A stretch of DNA of 8,640 nt from Flavobacteriaceae bacterium. GTDB lineage: Bacteria; Bacteroidota; Bacteroidia; Flavobacteriales; Flavobacteriaceae. This document shows, one piece after another, positions 1 to 6,469 of the stretch. How positions within the stretch are numbered: the stretch's first letter is position 1; each line of letters begins with the position of its first letter. Location of the stretch: positions 1 to 8,640 of the forward strand of contig JAAZUX010000023.1 of NCBI GenBank assembly GCA_018623955.1, written 5' to 3'. A program made the translations under genes and the position numbers. The notes under the pieces are model-generated. The model made no database searches and was not told where the DNA came from. It was given only the letters and a program-made list of their open reading frames with translations.

Positions 1-471
1 GCACAACAAGAAGGTTATACGGAGCCTGATCCCAAGATCGACCTCAGCGGTATTGATGTTGCCCGAAAAATATTGATCTTGGCCCGTGAAAGTGGAATGA
101 AAATCGAATTGGAGGAAATTCAAAATGAATCCTTCCTGCCTCAAGAATGTTTGGATACCCAAGACAATAAATCATTTTTTGAATCCCTGGTAAAACACAG
201 TGATCATTTTGAAAAAATGTTGGAAAATGCCGAAAAGGAGGGCGCCAAAATGAAATATGTTGCGCAATTGGAAAACGGAAAAGCCAAAGTAGGTATACAA
301 CTGGTCAAAGAAGGACACGACTTTTACAATCTCGAAGGGAGTGACAACATCATCCTTTTCTACACCAATCGTTACAAAGAACAACCCCTTATTGTAAAGG
401 GAGCGGGAGCCGGAGCAGATGTCACTGCCTCGGGTATTTTTGCCGATATCATCAGAATTGGAAAGCAATAA
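1..471 (+). CDS. thrA: Homoserine dehydrogenase end of ThrA (5' partial)
   Basis: This is the last 156 residues of a protein whose start lies before the window. The open frame runs from base 1 without a start codon. It reduces aspartate 4-semialdehyde to homoserine in the cytoplasm, the branch step towards threonine and methionine. Visible residues 5-23 read GYTEPDPKIDLSGIDVARK, the homoserine dehydrogenase signature. The D and K of DVARK (visible residues 19 and 23) match the catalytic Asp219 and Lys223 of the yeast enzyme. The end, KGAGAGADVTASGIFADI, is the conserved C-terminus of the ThrA/MetL type, and no ACT domain follows, unlike stand-alone Hom enzymes. I therefore infer a bifunctional aspartokinase-homoserine dehydrogenase, but the kinase half cannot be seen. 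The stop is 2 nt before thrB, so this is the upstream gene of a thrABC operon. A TTG at 73 is an internal codon, not a start. Confidence 0.93.
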   Translation, partial: AQQEGYTEPDPKIDLSGIDVARKILILARESGMKIELEEIQNESFLPQECLDTQDNKSFFESLVKHSDHFEKMLENAEKEGAKMKYVAQLENGKAKVGIQLVKEGHDFYNLEGSDNIILFYTNRYKEQPLIVKGAGAGADVTASGIFADIIRIGKQ

Positions 472-473
472 TT

Positions 474-1400
474 ATGGATCAAGTTAAGATTTTTGCTCCT
501 GCCAGTGTGGCCAATGTATCCTGCGGATTTGATGTGTTGGGATTTTGTCTCGACCCTGTGGGCGACGAAATGGTCATTCGCAAAACAGAATCCTCGGGCT
601 TAAAAATTACCAAAATCGTAGGTCAAAGCCTACCGCTGGATGTAAAAAAAAATGTTGCTGGCGCAGCCGCCGAAGCCCTGCTCAAAGCCCATCCGCAAAA
701 AGCAGGGTTTGAAATAGAAATTTACAAAAACATCAAAGCCGGTAGTGGTATTGGAAGTAGTGCTGCCAGTGCTGCCGGGGCTGTTTTTGGTATCAATGAA
801 TTACTGGGCAAACCTTTTACGGCCCACCAATTGATTGCTTTTGCAATGCAGGGCGAAGCTCTGGCAAGTGGATCGGCCCATGCCGACAATGTGGCTCCCG
901 TCCTTATGGGAGGAATCACTTTGGTCAGATCTATTGATCCTATCGATGTGATCCAGCTGCCGACACCCAAGGAGTTGACTGCCGTGATCTTACATCCCAA
1001 GATTGAATTAAAAACCATGCACGCACGTGAAATAATCAAAAAAAACGTTACCATGGAAAAAGCCATACAACAATGGGGAAATTTAGGGGCTTTCGTCTCT
1101 GCCTTGTTCAATGAAGATTACGGGTTGATGTCGAGAAGCTTAAAAGATGAAATTGTAGAACCCATGCGATCACTTTTGATCCCTGAGTTCGAATCGCTCA
1201 AAAAAGCCTCCACAGATGCAGGTGCATTGGGGTTTGGAATCTCGGGTTCCGGCCCATCAGTCTATGCCCTAACCAAAGGAATGGAAACTGCCCAAAAAGT
1301 TTCTAAGGCCATTGATGAAATAATTTCATCGATTGGTATAGATTTTGAGATACACCTATCTAAAATCAACGATCAAGGAATCAAAATCTTACCCAATTAA
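474..1400 (+). CDS. thrB: Homoserine kinase
   Basis: This 308-residue cytoplasmic enzyme phosphorylates homoserine with ATP to O-phosphohomoserine, the second-last step of threonine synthesis. It belongs to the GHMP kinase family. The N-terminal strand 'IFAPASVANVSCGFDVLG' (about residues 6-23) is the typical homoserine kinase opening. The glycine-serine ATP loop is at 88-104 (KAGSGIGSSAASAAGAV), and the C-terminal GHMP motif is at 253-264 (GFGISGSGPSVY). Length is close to the family norm. The ATG lies 2 nt after the thrA stop, and no clear Shine-Dalgarno sequence is visible, so translation is probably coupled to thrA. Its TAA shares one base with the thrC ATG. I see nothing truncated or odd. 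Confidence 0.97.
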   Translation: MDQVKIFAPASVANVSCGFDVLGFCLDPVGDEMVIRKTESSGLKITKIVGQSLPLDVKKNVAGAAAEALLKAHPQKAGFEIEIYKNIKAGSGIGSSAASAAGAVFGINELLGKPFTAHQLIAFAMQGEALASGSAHADNVAPVLMGGITLVRSIDPIDVIQLPTPKELTAVILHPKIELKTMHAREIIKKNVTMEKAIQQWGNLGAFVSALFNEDYGLMSRSLKDEIVEPMRSLLIPEFESLKKASTDAGALGFGISGSGPSVYALTKGMETAQKVSKAIDEIISSIGIDFEIHLSKINDQGIKILPN

Positions 1401-2692
1401 TGAAGTACTTCAGTCTTAACCATAACTCAAAAAGTACACTTTTTCACGATGCAGTAAAGAGAGGTTTAGCCCCCGACAGAGGTCTATATTTCCCTGAAAC
1501 CATCCCCCAACTCCCCCAAAGTTATTTTGATGGCATCGAAAAAATGAGTATTCCCGAAATGGCATACCGGGTCATCAAACCCTATGTTGGGAATCAAATT
1601 TTGAAAGAAAAACTGATGGAAATTGTTTCAGAGACATTGGATTTTGACTTTCCCATCATAGCAATTACCGATAATATTGCTGCCTTGGAATTATTTCAGG
1701 GTCCAACGCTTGCCTTTAAAGATGTTGGAGCGCGATTTATGGCGCGATCTTTGGGACATCTCAATCGGGACAGTAATGAGAAAATAACCGTCTTGGTCGC
1801 TACCTCCGGGGATACAGGAGGAGCTGTTGCCAATGGCTTTCTGGGCGTTGAGGGCATCAATGTTGTCATCTTGTATCCCAAGGGTAAAGTCAGTGAAATT
1901 CAAGAAAAACAGCTGACCACTCTGGGACAAAACATCACTGCTTTGGAGGTTGACGGTGTATTTGACGATTGTCAAGAAATGGTCAAAACTGCTTTTTTGG
2001 ATCCAGGTTTATCCAGTGTAAACCTCACCTCTGCCAACTCTATCAATGTCGCTCGGTGGCTACCCCAGATGTTCTATTATTTTATAGCCTACAGGGCCCT
2101 TAAAAGCAAAAACAAAAGATTGGTGTTTTCCGTTCCCAGCGGAAACTTTGGAAATATCTGTGCCGGTATCATGGGACAGCAAATGGGATTGCCCATAGAT
2201 CACTTTATTGCCAGTACCAATGTAAATGACGCTGTTCCGCGTTATTTGGAAACGGGTACTTATGATCCCATGCCAACCATACAAACCATCTCCAATGCCA
2301 TGGATGTAGGTAACCCCAGTAACTTCGTCAGAATTCAAAAAATATTCAACAACGACGCTGTAAAAATGAAAAAAAATCTTTCTGGCTATCGTTATACAGA
2401 TCAAGAAACCAGAAAGGCCTTAAAGGAAATTTACGACCTCAAAAACTATATTGCTGATCCGCATGGTGCCGTGGGTTATTTGGGACTGAAGGAATATTTG
2501 AACGAACAAAAAGAGGATCTTTACGGAGTTTTCCTGGAAACCGCCCATCCCGTCAAATTTTTGGACTCGGTCAACAAAACCCTTAAATTGGAAGTTGAAA
2601 TACCCGAAAGACTCAAGGATACCCTCGCTAAAGAAAAAGTCAGTGTTCCCATCAAGGATTACAGTGAACTCAAAGCTTATTTACTGGACTAA
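1400..2692 (+). CDS. thrC: Threonine synthase
   Basis: This 430-residue PLP enzyme converts O-phosphohomoserine to L-threonine and phosphate, the last step of the pathway. Lys107 in 'GPTLAFKDVGARFM' (102-114) is the expected PLP-binding lysine. The phosphate-binding loop 'SGDTGGAVA' (136-144) and 'PSGNFGN' (246-252) are both fold-type II threonine synthase motifs. The N-terminal 'RGLAPDRGLYFPE' (21-33) is also characteristic. Length matches the E. coli ThrC class. The start ATG overlaps the thrB stop in the form TAATG, which favours re-initiation by the same ribosome. The last 12 nt overlap the end of the convergent aminopeptidase gene, so the operon ends inside an antisense coding region. 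No promoter is visible between the thr genes. Confidence 0.97.
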   Translation: MKYFSLNHNSKSTLFHDAVKRGLAPDRGLYFPETIPQLPQSYFDGIEKMSIPEMAYRVIKPYVGNQILKEKLMEIVSETLDFDFPIIAITDNIAALELFQGPTLAFKDVGARFMARSLGHLNRDSNEKITVLVATSGDTGGAVANGFLGVEGINVVILYPKGKVSEIQEKQLTTLGQNITALEVDGVFDDCQEMVKTAFLDPGLSSVNLTSANSINVARWLPQMFYYFIAYRALKSKNKRLVFSVPSGNFGNICAGIMGQQMGLPIDHFIASTNVNDAVPRYLETGTYDPMPTIQTISNAMDVGNPSNFVRIQKIFNNDAVKMKKNLSGYRYTDQETRKALKEIYDLKNYIADPHGAVGYLGLKEYLNEQKEDLYGVFLETAHPVKFLDSVNKTLKLEVEIPERLKDTLAKEKVSVPIKDYSELKAYLLD

Positions 2693-2711
2693 GCTATTGA
2701 TATCCGGTAAA
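2680..2711 (+). terminator. Possible hairpin at the thrC stop
   Basis: TTTACTGGA (2680-2688) can pair with TCCGGTAAA (2703-2711), giving 9 bp with one G-U pair in the thrC RNA and a 14-nt loop. In the opposite RNA the same pair becomes C-A, so the fold favours the thr transcript. The stem contains the aminopeptidase stop codon and the loop contains the thrC stop. The downstream bases (ATAAAATCTTTT) are only modestly U-rich, so this is not a classical intrinsic terminator. A competing stem, AGCTTA (2674-2679) with TAAGCT (2690-2695), interleaves with it. Confidence 0.3.
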
Positions 2712-4327
2712 ATAAAATCTTTTAAAGCACTCCCTTCCTTCATCAATTCCTCAATGCCTTTCCAATCCCTAGGTGCTCCGGCCGACAAGTTGACCGGGCC
2801 ATCATTGGTGATCAAGACATCATCTTCGATACGGATACCAATATTCCACCATTTGGGGTCACAGGGGCTGTTCTCCGGAATGTAGATACCAGGCTCTATT
2901 GTAATGACCATATCCGCCTCCAAATCCTGATAATTTCCCGGGTCATGAACATCCAGTCCAATGTGGTGTGAAAGACCATGGGGATAATATTTTCTGGCCT
3001 CTGAGGCCTCGCTGATGATCCCCAATTGTAGTAATCCCAGAGCTACAATATCATAGGACAATAGGTAAATCGATCTAAAACTATTTCCCACCTGTGAAGC
3101 ACTTATGGCCGCTTGCTGTGAATCGTAAACAATTTGATACAAAGCTTTTTGCTCCGGACTGAAGACACCGTTGGCAGGAATGGTTCGGGTAACATCGGCC
3201 GTATAACCGTAAAACTCTGCACCCAAGTCCATCAAAACCAACTGATTTTGAATCTCTTCTTTGTCATTTTCGATATAGTGCAAAACACAACCGTTTTCGC
3301 CTGCCCCGACTATGGAGGGGTAACCCTCATCGGCAGCCCCGTATTTGCGATACACAAACTCATGGATACCTTGAATCTCTCTTTCACCCATCTCAGGATG
3401 CATCGCTTTCATCACTTCAATTTGTCCCACTACAGAAATGGCAACCGCTTTTTTTAAGAGATCTATTTCATTTTTGGTTTTGATCTCTCTCATATCTCGC
3501 ATAATCATGGGCAGGGTTTCCAAATCAAAATTGTAATTCCGTAGGGCAAAAGCAGTTTTTCTCTTGACTTCTCTGTAAAAATCCTGGTCAGGTTCTTTAA
3601 GAAAATCTCTGATGATTTCATCTTCCATCAACAAACTGTCGCGCTTTACCAGGTACTCAACCTCATCCCTTATCTTCTCATAACTTTCCTGGTCGGCTTC
3701 CATAATTCTTTGGTAGGCCTTATGGGCCAAAGGATTGAAATCATTAGGAAAATTGATGGCTTCTCTAAAGGTCGCTTTGAGATCAAATAAATCATGGGGA
3801 TCGTCTACTTTGAAGCGAACATTGTCTCTAAAAACATAGGTCTTTTGATTTCGAATGTCGTTCTTAAACTCAAACATCAAAACCTGATCAAAACGACCCA
3901 AGTTAACGCAATCGTTCTTGAAATCAAGCCGCTCGGCAACCCGCTCATACCCCAGCTGTTTTACCTGTTCCAAATCGTATCGTTTTCCATTCCACATTTC
4001 CATATAATCATCGCGCTCCGGAACATAAATCTTTTCGTAATAAACCCCCTCGCTGTCTGTTTGTGGATTTTTATAGATCATCAAAACAGAATGAGGCTGA
4101 TGCCATCCGGTCAAATAGAAAAAATTGGGATCTTGATGATAAATATAATCCACATCATTGGCGCGATTTCTTATTGGTGCACTGAACAGAACCGTAACAC
4201 TGTTGTCCGGCATCTTTTGACGGAAGGCCTTCCTTACATTTTGATAATGTTCGGCAGATAACTTTGATTTTTGACTATGTCCAAAAAAGAAAGAGAGCAA
4301 AACAGTCAATACAATAATTTTTTTCAT
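2681..4327 (-). CDS. pepP: Exported aminopeptidase P-type M24B metallopeptidase
   Basis: This 548-residue enzyme is predicted to remove an N-terminal residue that precedes proline (Xaa-Pro aminopeptidase). Residues 1-18 look like a Sec signal peptide: KK, a hydrophobic stretch, then FGHS before QKS. It therefore probably acts in the periplasm, unlike cytosolic E. coli PepP. An aminopeptidase P N-terminal domain spans about 26-170, including 'DPNFFYLTGWHQPHSVLMI'. The pita-bread catalytic domain spans about 280-515. All five expected metal ligands are present: D367, D378, H454, E478 and E501. The accessory histidines H350, H450 and H461 are also present. It is about 100 residues longer than E. 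coli PepP, mostly through a charged, probably helical segment at about 178-278. The gene stands alone, divergent from gcvT. Its stop lies inside the end of thrC. No TAnnTTTG box is visible on its strand upstream. Exact substrate is inferred. Confidence 0.9.
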   Translation of the reverse strand: MKKIIVLTVLLSFFFGHSQKSKLSAEHYQNVRKAFRQKMPDNSVTVLFSAPIRNRANDVDYIYHQDPNFFYLTGWHQPHSVLMIYKNPQTDSEGVYYEKIYVPERDDYMEMWNGKRYDLEQVKQLGYERVAERLDFKNDCVNLGRFDQVLMFEFKNDIRNQKTYVFRDNVRFKVDDPHDLFDLKATFREAINFPNDFNPLAHKAYQRIMEADQESYEKIRDEVEYLVKRDSLLMEDEIIRDFLKEPDQDFYREVKRKTAFALRNYNFDLETLPMIMRDMREIKTKNEIDLLKKAVAISVVGQIEVMKAMHPEMGEREIQGIHEFVYRKYGAADEGYPSIVGAGENGCVLHYIENDKEEIQNQLVLMDLGAEFYGYTADVTRTIPANGVFSPEQKALYQIVYDSQQAAISASQVGNSFRSIYLLSYDIVALGLLQLGIISEASEARKYYPHGLSHHIGLDVHDPGNYQDLEADMVITIEPGIYIPENSPCDPKWWNIGIRIEDDVLITNDGPVNLSAGAPRDWKGIEELMKEGSALKDFILPDINSLVQ

Positions 4328-4332
4328 ATATC

Positions 4333-4340
4333 TAAATTTG
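4333..4340 (+). promoter_or_regulatory. Distal TAnnTTTG box upstream of gcvT
   Basis: TAAATTTG is an exact match to the Bacteroidota -7 consensus TAnnTTTG, reading towards gcvT, about 165 nt before its start. I see no TTG or TTTG at the usual spacing upstream, since that region is the start of the divergent aminopeptidase gene. If used, it would give a long 5' leader. It may be chance in an AT-rich spacer. Confidence 0.25.
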
Positions 4341-4394
4341 AGTTTGTTAGATGATATTTAATCATTTTCTTTTGTTGAAGGATTTATTTTGGCT

Positions 4395-4477
4395 GTTTTA
4401 GTTCCCGCTATGAGAATTTAATAAGGACCGTTTTAAGGGGTTTTAGGCTATCGATTCTATTCACTTATGACCTAAAA
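4395..4477. repeat. Recurring TTTTAGG-like motif before gcvT
   Basis: GTTTTAG occurs at 4395-4401, GTTTTAAG at 4430-4437 and GTTTTAGG at 4440-4447. An inverted copy, CCTAAAA, lies at 4471-4477. The last two form a perfect 7-bp inverted repeat whose half-site centres are 30 bp apart, ending 4 bp before the proximal -7 box. This would suit a dimeric operator, but the motif is short and AT-rich, so chance is a real alternative. No regulator is identified. Confidence 0.2.
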
Positions 4478-4481
4478 GTAA

Positions 4482-4489
4482 TATTTTTG
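4482..4489 (+). promoter_or_regulatory. Proximal gcvT promoter -7 box
   Basis: TATTTTTG exactly fits the Bacteroidota TAnnTTTG -7 consensus and ends 14 nt before the gcvT ATG. Transcription would begin close to the start codon, leaving a very short leader. No perfect TTG (-33) is seen about 17-23 nt upstream; TTC at 4460-4462 is the nearest. Its position makes it the best candidate promoter for the gcvT unit. Confidence 0.5.
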
Positions 4490-4503
4490 TTTAAAAGAAC
4501 TCC

Positions 4504-5592
4504 ATGAAGAAAACCCCATTTTTTGACATTCACACCCAGTTGGGTGCCAAAATATCCCTTTTCGGGGGGTATCAGATGCCCATACAGTATAGCGGAGTCA
4601 AACAAGAGCATTTGGCCATCAGACATAGTCTGGGTGTTTTTGATGTTTCTCACATGGGAGAATTTTGGGTCGAAGGACCCCATGCATTTGACCTGTTACA
4701 GTTCGTTTGCAGTAATGATATTTCCAAACTCATTCCCGGAAAAGCACAATACAATTACATGCCCAATGAAGAAGGCGGAGTGGTCGACGACCTGATCGTT
4801 TACCAACTCCATGCCGAAAAATACCTGCTGGTGGTCAATGCTTCCAATATTGAAAAAGACTGGAATCATATCCTAAAACAGAATCAAAAATTTAAGGCAA
4901 AGCTCGAAAATGCATCAGAAAAAACAGCTTTATTGGCCATTCAAGGCCCCAAAGCTATGGCTGCTATGCAGTCCATTTGTGATGCCCAGCTCGATCAATT
5001 GTCCTACTACAGCCATACCACCACCACTTTTGCAGGGGTCAAAAACGTTTTGGTGGCCACCACAGGCTACACCGGTGCGGGAGGAATCGAAATCTATTTT
5101 GATGTTGCCGAGGCTGAAAAAATATGGAAGGCTGTGATGGAGGCCGGTGCCGATTTTGGCATATTGCCCGTGGGATTGGCCGCCAGAGACACGCTGCGTT
5201 TGGAGATGGGATATTGTCTCTATGGAAACGAAATCGACGACCAAAGCTCACCCATAAGCGCAGGACTCGGATGGGTCTCCAAACCACTTACCGGTTTTTT
5301 GAATGCAGCACTCCACCAAAGATCAATGCAAGAAGGCACATCAGAAAAACTCATAGGTTTTCAAATTGATGAAAGAGGCATTCCTCGTTCGGGATATCTT
5401 CTTTTTGACACCGACGAAAATCCCATTGGCAGAGTTACCTCCGGAACCCAGTCTCCCTCCCTCAACAAAGGCATCGGTTTGGGCTATGTCAAAACCTATT
5501 ATTCCAAACCCGGACAAAAAATATCGGTGAAGATCAGAGAAAAATTTGTACCCGCTACCGTTGTAAAACTTCCCTTTGTAAAACCTTCATAA
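4504..5592 (+). CDS. gcvT: Glycine cleavage system T protein (aminomethyltransferase)
   Basis: This 362-residue protein takes the aminomethyl group carried on lipoyl-GcvH. It releases ammonia and transfers the one-carbon unit to tetrahydrofolate, giving 5,10-methylene-THF. Length is close to E. coli GcvT (364). The N-terminal 'GVFDVSHMGEFWVEG' (44-58) and 'GGVVDDLIVY' (91-100) are conserved; the D95-D96 pair includes the catalytic aspartate. 'TGYTGAGGIEIY' (187-198) and 'GLAARDTLRLEMGYCLYGNE' (224-243) are further folate-site motifs. The usual E after TGYTG is an A here, which I believe is common in this phylum. The C-terminal barrel domain (about 280-355) is complete. No gcvH, gcvP or lpd is in the window, so the other subunits must be encoded elsewhere. 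It starts a + strand unit with the next gene 15 nt downstream. Confidence 0.97.
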   Translation: MKKTPFFDIHTQLGAKISLFGGYQMPIQYSGVKQEHLAIRHSLGVFDVSHMGEFWVEGPHAFDLLQFVCSNDISKLIPGKAQYNYMPNEEGGVVDDLIVYQLHAEKYLLVVNASNIEKDWNHILKQNQKFKAKLENASEKTALLAIQGPKAMAAMQSICDAQLDQLSYYSHTTTTFAGVKNVLVATTGYTGAGGIEIYFDVAEAEKIWKAVMEAGADFGILPVGLAARDTLRLEMGYCLYGNEIDDQSSPISAGLGWVSKPLTGFLNAALHQRSMQEGTSEKLIGFQIDERGIPRSGYLLFDTDENPIGRVTSGTQSPSLNKGIGLGYVKTYYSKPGQKISVKIREKFVPATVVKLPFVKPS

Positions 5593-5607
5593 AGGGCATT
5601 TAAACAG

Positions 5608-6432
5608 ATGAAAAGGATCTTGATTCTTGGCGCCAGTGGATTCATAGGAAACACCCTCTACAAGGAGTTAAATTCCTACTACGATACTTTTGGGACCTAT
5701 TTTACCAAAAAGGGCTTTGGCCAAAACCATCATTTCTTTCATTTTGATATTGAAGAGGGTGGACTGGAGCGCATCATCAAAGAAGTCAAACCAAAACTCA
5801 TCATATCCGCTTTGAGGGGCCCTTTTGAGGGCTTGATCGAAACCCATGAGTTTTTAATTAACTTGATCGATCGATCCAATTGCAGGTTATTCTTTCTTTC
5901 CTCTGCCAATGTGTTCGACACCTTCGAACATTTCCCGTCCTACGAATACGACAAGACCCTGTCGGAAAGCATCTACGGTCGATTCAAGATCAAAATCGAA
6001 AACGACCTCTTGCGCCTACCCCCGGCCAAATTTGTTTTGGCACGTCTGCCTATGGTCTTTGGAAATCATTCGCCCAGAATTCAGGAGTTGGATCAGGCCA
6101 TGAACACAAACCAACCCATCGAAGTTTTCCCCAATACCATCATCAATGTCAACAATGACATCAAACTCAGTCAACAAATACATTACATCATCAATCAACA
6201 ACTGACAGGGATTTTTCATTTGGGCAGTACAGATTTGATCCATCATTTTGATTTTATCAAATTAATGATTCAAAAGAGGTACCAACGAAAAGCCGTTTAC
6301 AAACAGGTGTACACCACCAATCAGATGCGCTACTTGGCTGTTTTGGCCAAAGAAAATAAATTGCCCAACAACCTTCTGTTTTCATACACAGAAATTTTGG
6401 ACGATTTGACCTTGATCAAAAAGGATTTTTAA
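5608..6432 (+). CDS. RmlD-like extended SDR, NAD(P)-dependent sugar reductase/epimerase family
   Basis: This 274-residue protein is an extended short-chain dehydrogenase/reductase, closest in general layout to dTDP-4-dehydrorhamnose reductase (RmlD) and sugar-nucleotide epimerases. The Rossmann GxxGxxG motif is at 8-14 (GASGFIG) right after the first strand. The catalytic pair fits Y123-xxx-K127 in 'YGRFK', with S98/S99 as the active-site serine position in 'FFLSSANVF'. 'RLPMVFG' (146-152) resembles the substrate-domain strand of this family. It is somewhat short, and the last 50 residues carry no motif I recognise. The substrate cannot be told from sequence. It lies 15 nt behind gcvT and is probably co-transcribed with it, but no rhamnose or polysaccharide genes are nearby, so the usual RmlD role is not supported by context. 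No clear ribosome-binding site is seen. The Met start precedes the Rossmann strand directly, as expected. Confidence 0.85.
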   Translation: MKRILILGASGFIGNTLYKELNSYYDTFGTYFTKKGFGQNHHFFHFDIEEGGLERIIKEVKPKLIISALRGPFEGLIETHEFLINLIDRSNCRLFFLSSANVFDTFEHFPSYEYDKTLSESIYGRFKIKIENDLLRLPPAKFVLARLPMVFGNHSPRIQELDQAMNTNQPIEVFPNTIINVNNDIKLSQQIHYIINQQLTGIFHLGSTDLIHHFDFIKLMIQKRYQRKAVYKQVYTTNQMRYLAVLAKENKLPNNLLFSYTEILDDLTLIKKDF

Positions 6433-6439
6433 TTGTTTT

Positions 6440-6447
6440 TATATTTG
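6440..6447 (+). promoter_or_regulatory. yebC promoter -7 box
   Basis: TATATTTG is an exact TAnnTTTG match 7 nt after the reductase stop and 22 nt before the yebC ATG. A TTGA at 6412-6415 inside the reductase end is the nearest -33 candidate, with a spacer of about 25 nt, slightly long. It suggests yebC can be transcribed independently as well as by readthrough from gcvT. Confidence 0.5.
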
Positions 6448-6469
6448 TGATCAACAACCAATAAATATC

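Noticed and set aside
73..471. Reading thrA as a short separate gene starting at TTG 73
   Set aside because: The frame is open back to base 1, and the codons before 73 encode the conserved GYTEPDP/DVARK motif of homoserine dehydrogenase, so the true start is upstream of the window.
2595..2885. A + strand open frame of 96 codons bridging thrC and the aminopeptidase
   Set aside because: It lies in the wrong frame of thrC and antisense to the aminopeptidase, both with full family motifs, and it has no family signature of its own.
4341..4503. Possible glycine riboswitch before gcvT
   Set aside because: I could not find the conserved glycine aptamer core or a paired-aptamer layout, and the nearest promoter box leaves almost no leader. 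Only short AT-rich repeats are visible.
4990..5050. CCA-rich stretch within gcvT (run of four Thr)
   Set aside because: It is only four codons long, in frame, and sits between intact conserved motifs; there is no sign of repeat expansion.
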